Shown here piece by piece: positions 60,871-61,466 of a stretch of DNA of 61,466 nt. This stretch comes from an uncultured Alphaproteobacteria bacterium. GTDB lineage: Bacteria > Pseudomonadota > Alphaproteobacteria > HIMB59 > GCA-002718135. Under the pieces are notes generated by a model. That model did not search any database, was not told where the DNA came from, and saw only the letters and a program-made list of their open reading frames with translations. The first letter of the stretch is position 1, and the number at the start of each line of letters is the position of its first letter. The position numbers and the translations under genes were made by a program. The DNA lies in NCBI GenBank assembly GCA_902539825.1, contig CACBMH010000004.1, positions 1 to 61,466 of the forward strand, in the 5' to 3' direction.

Positions 60871-61466
60871 TTAAAATTTTGCTGCCTCCTCATCAATAAA
60901 TGCATTGAAAGAAACTGATCTTCTTTCCTCATCAGAAAAGAATGGATAGACTGTATGCATCATATAACTAGGAAATATAAATAAATCTCCAACTTCAGGT
61001 TTAACATCATACACGGAGGAAACTAAAAGCTGTGTTGATCCATGAATAAAAGCAATTTTTCCATTCTTATTTTGATCTTTGTACGATGAGCCTAAGTCCT
61101 TTGGCATTTTTGTGTACATTACTCCTGACAGATGACCATCATGCCAATGAATTGGATTATAATCACTCTCAAATTGACAAACTGCCCAACTAGATTTTAA
61201 ATCAAATTTCTTAATTTCTTTTTGTAATGTTGATTTAACAAAATTAAATACAAATTGATGAAGAACATCATTTAAATTTTGATCAAGAAATTCTTTTGTT
61301 AATCTAATTTCATATTTAATTTCACCTGCTAATTGTTTGCCATGGTATAATTCATCAATTTTATTTTCATCTTTTAATATTTCATCAATATGATTGTTGA
61401 GTGTAGTTATTGTATCATCTGATAATTTATATTTACCTATAGCTGGTGAAAATGGTCGTATAATTT
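60871..61466 (-). CDS. Putative 2OG-Fe(II) oxygenase, partial (runs off window edge)
   Basis: Reverse frame stays open to the edge beyond the listed 82-aa ORF: ...CQFESDYNPIHWHDGHLSGVMYTKMP...GDLFIFPSYMMHTVYPF; HxD plus distal His. Confidence 0.85.
   Translation of the reverse strand, partial: IIRPFSPAIGKYKLSDDTITTLNNHIDEILKDENKIDELYHGKQLAGEIKYEIRLTKEFLDQNLNDVLHQFVFNFVKSTLQKEIKKFDLKSSWAVCQFESDYNPIHWHDGHLSGVMYTKMPKDLGSSYKDQNKNGKIAFIHGSTQLLVSSVYDVKPEVGDLFIFPSYMMHTVYPFFSDEERRSVSFNAFIDEEAAKF

Noticed and set aside
1-61466. CRISPR arrays or long tandem repeats
   Set aside because: No regularly spaced repeats were recognised; local A/T homopolymer runs reflect base composition

Overview
AT-rich window from a streamlined marine alphaproteobacterium. 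It resembles SAR11/HIMB59/AEGEAN-169-type genomes; this placement is inferred from composition, gene content and gene order and was not tested phylogenetically. Most of the window is densely packed housekeeping DNA: dapA-smpB-rpoZ-spoT-acpS-lepB-rnc-era-recO-parC; rpiB-glyA-nrdR-ribD-ribE-ribB-ribH-nusB-thiL-hppA; rpmF-plsX-ihfA-merR; rplM-rpsI-argC-hom-recJ. Transport and light-energy loci are interspersed: a proton-pumping proteorhodopsin with the blue-type Gln at the tuning position, a TRAP transporter with an unusually extended DctM, a TPP-riboswitch-controlled thiB-thiP pair, NhaD, SulP, and a sugar-type ABC system without an adjacent ATPase. There are four tRNAs (Ser-GCT, Glu-TTC, Pro-TGG, Arg-TCT). 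No CRISPR array, rRNA, transposase, integrase or prophage was recognised. The observations most worth following up are: an uncharacterised protein downstream of tRNA-Pro that looks like a PD-(D/E)XK-type nuclease plus a C-terminal PUA/EVE-like region; a SABATH-like carboxyl methyltransferase; the DctM coiled-coil extension together with an intercistronic hairpin after dctP; loss of fabH from the plsX-ihfA junction; a divergent DUF4198/HupE pair whose start codons are 1 nt apart; and a compact TPP riboswitch containing the thiB ribosome-binding site. Everything here was read by eye without database searches, so family assignments rest on recognised motifs and gene order.
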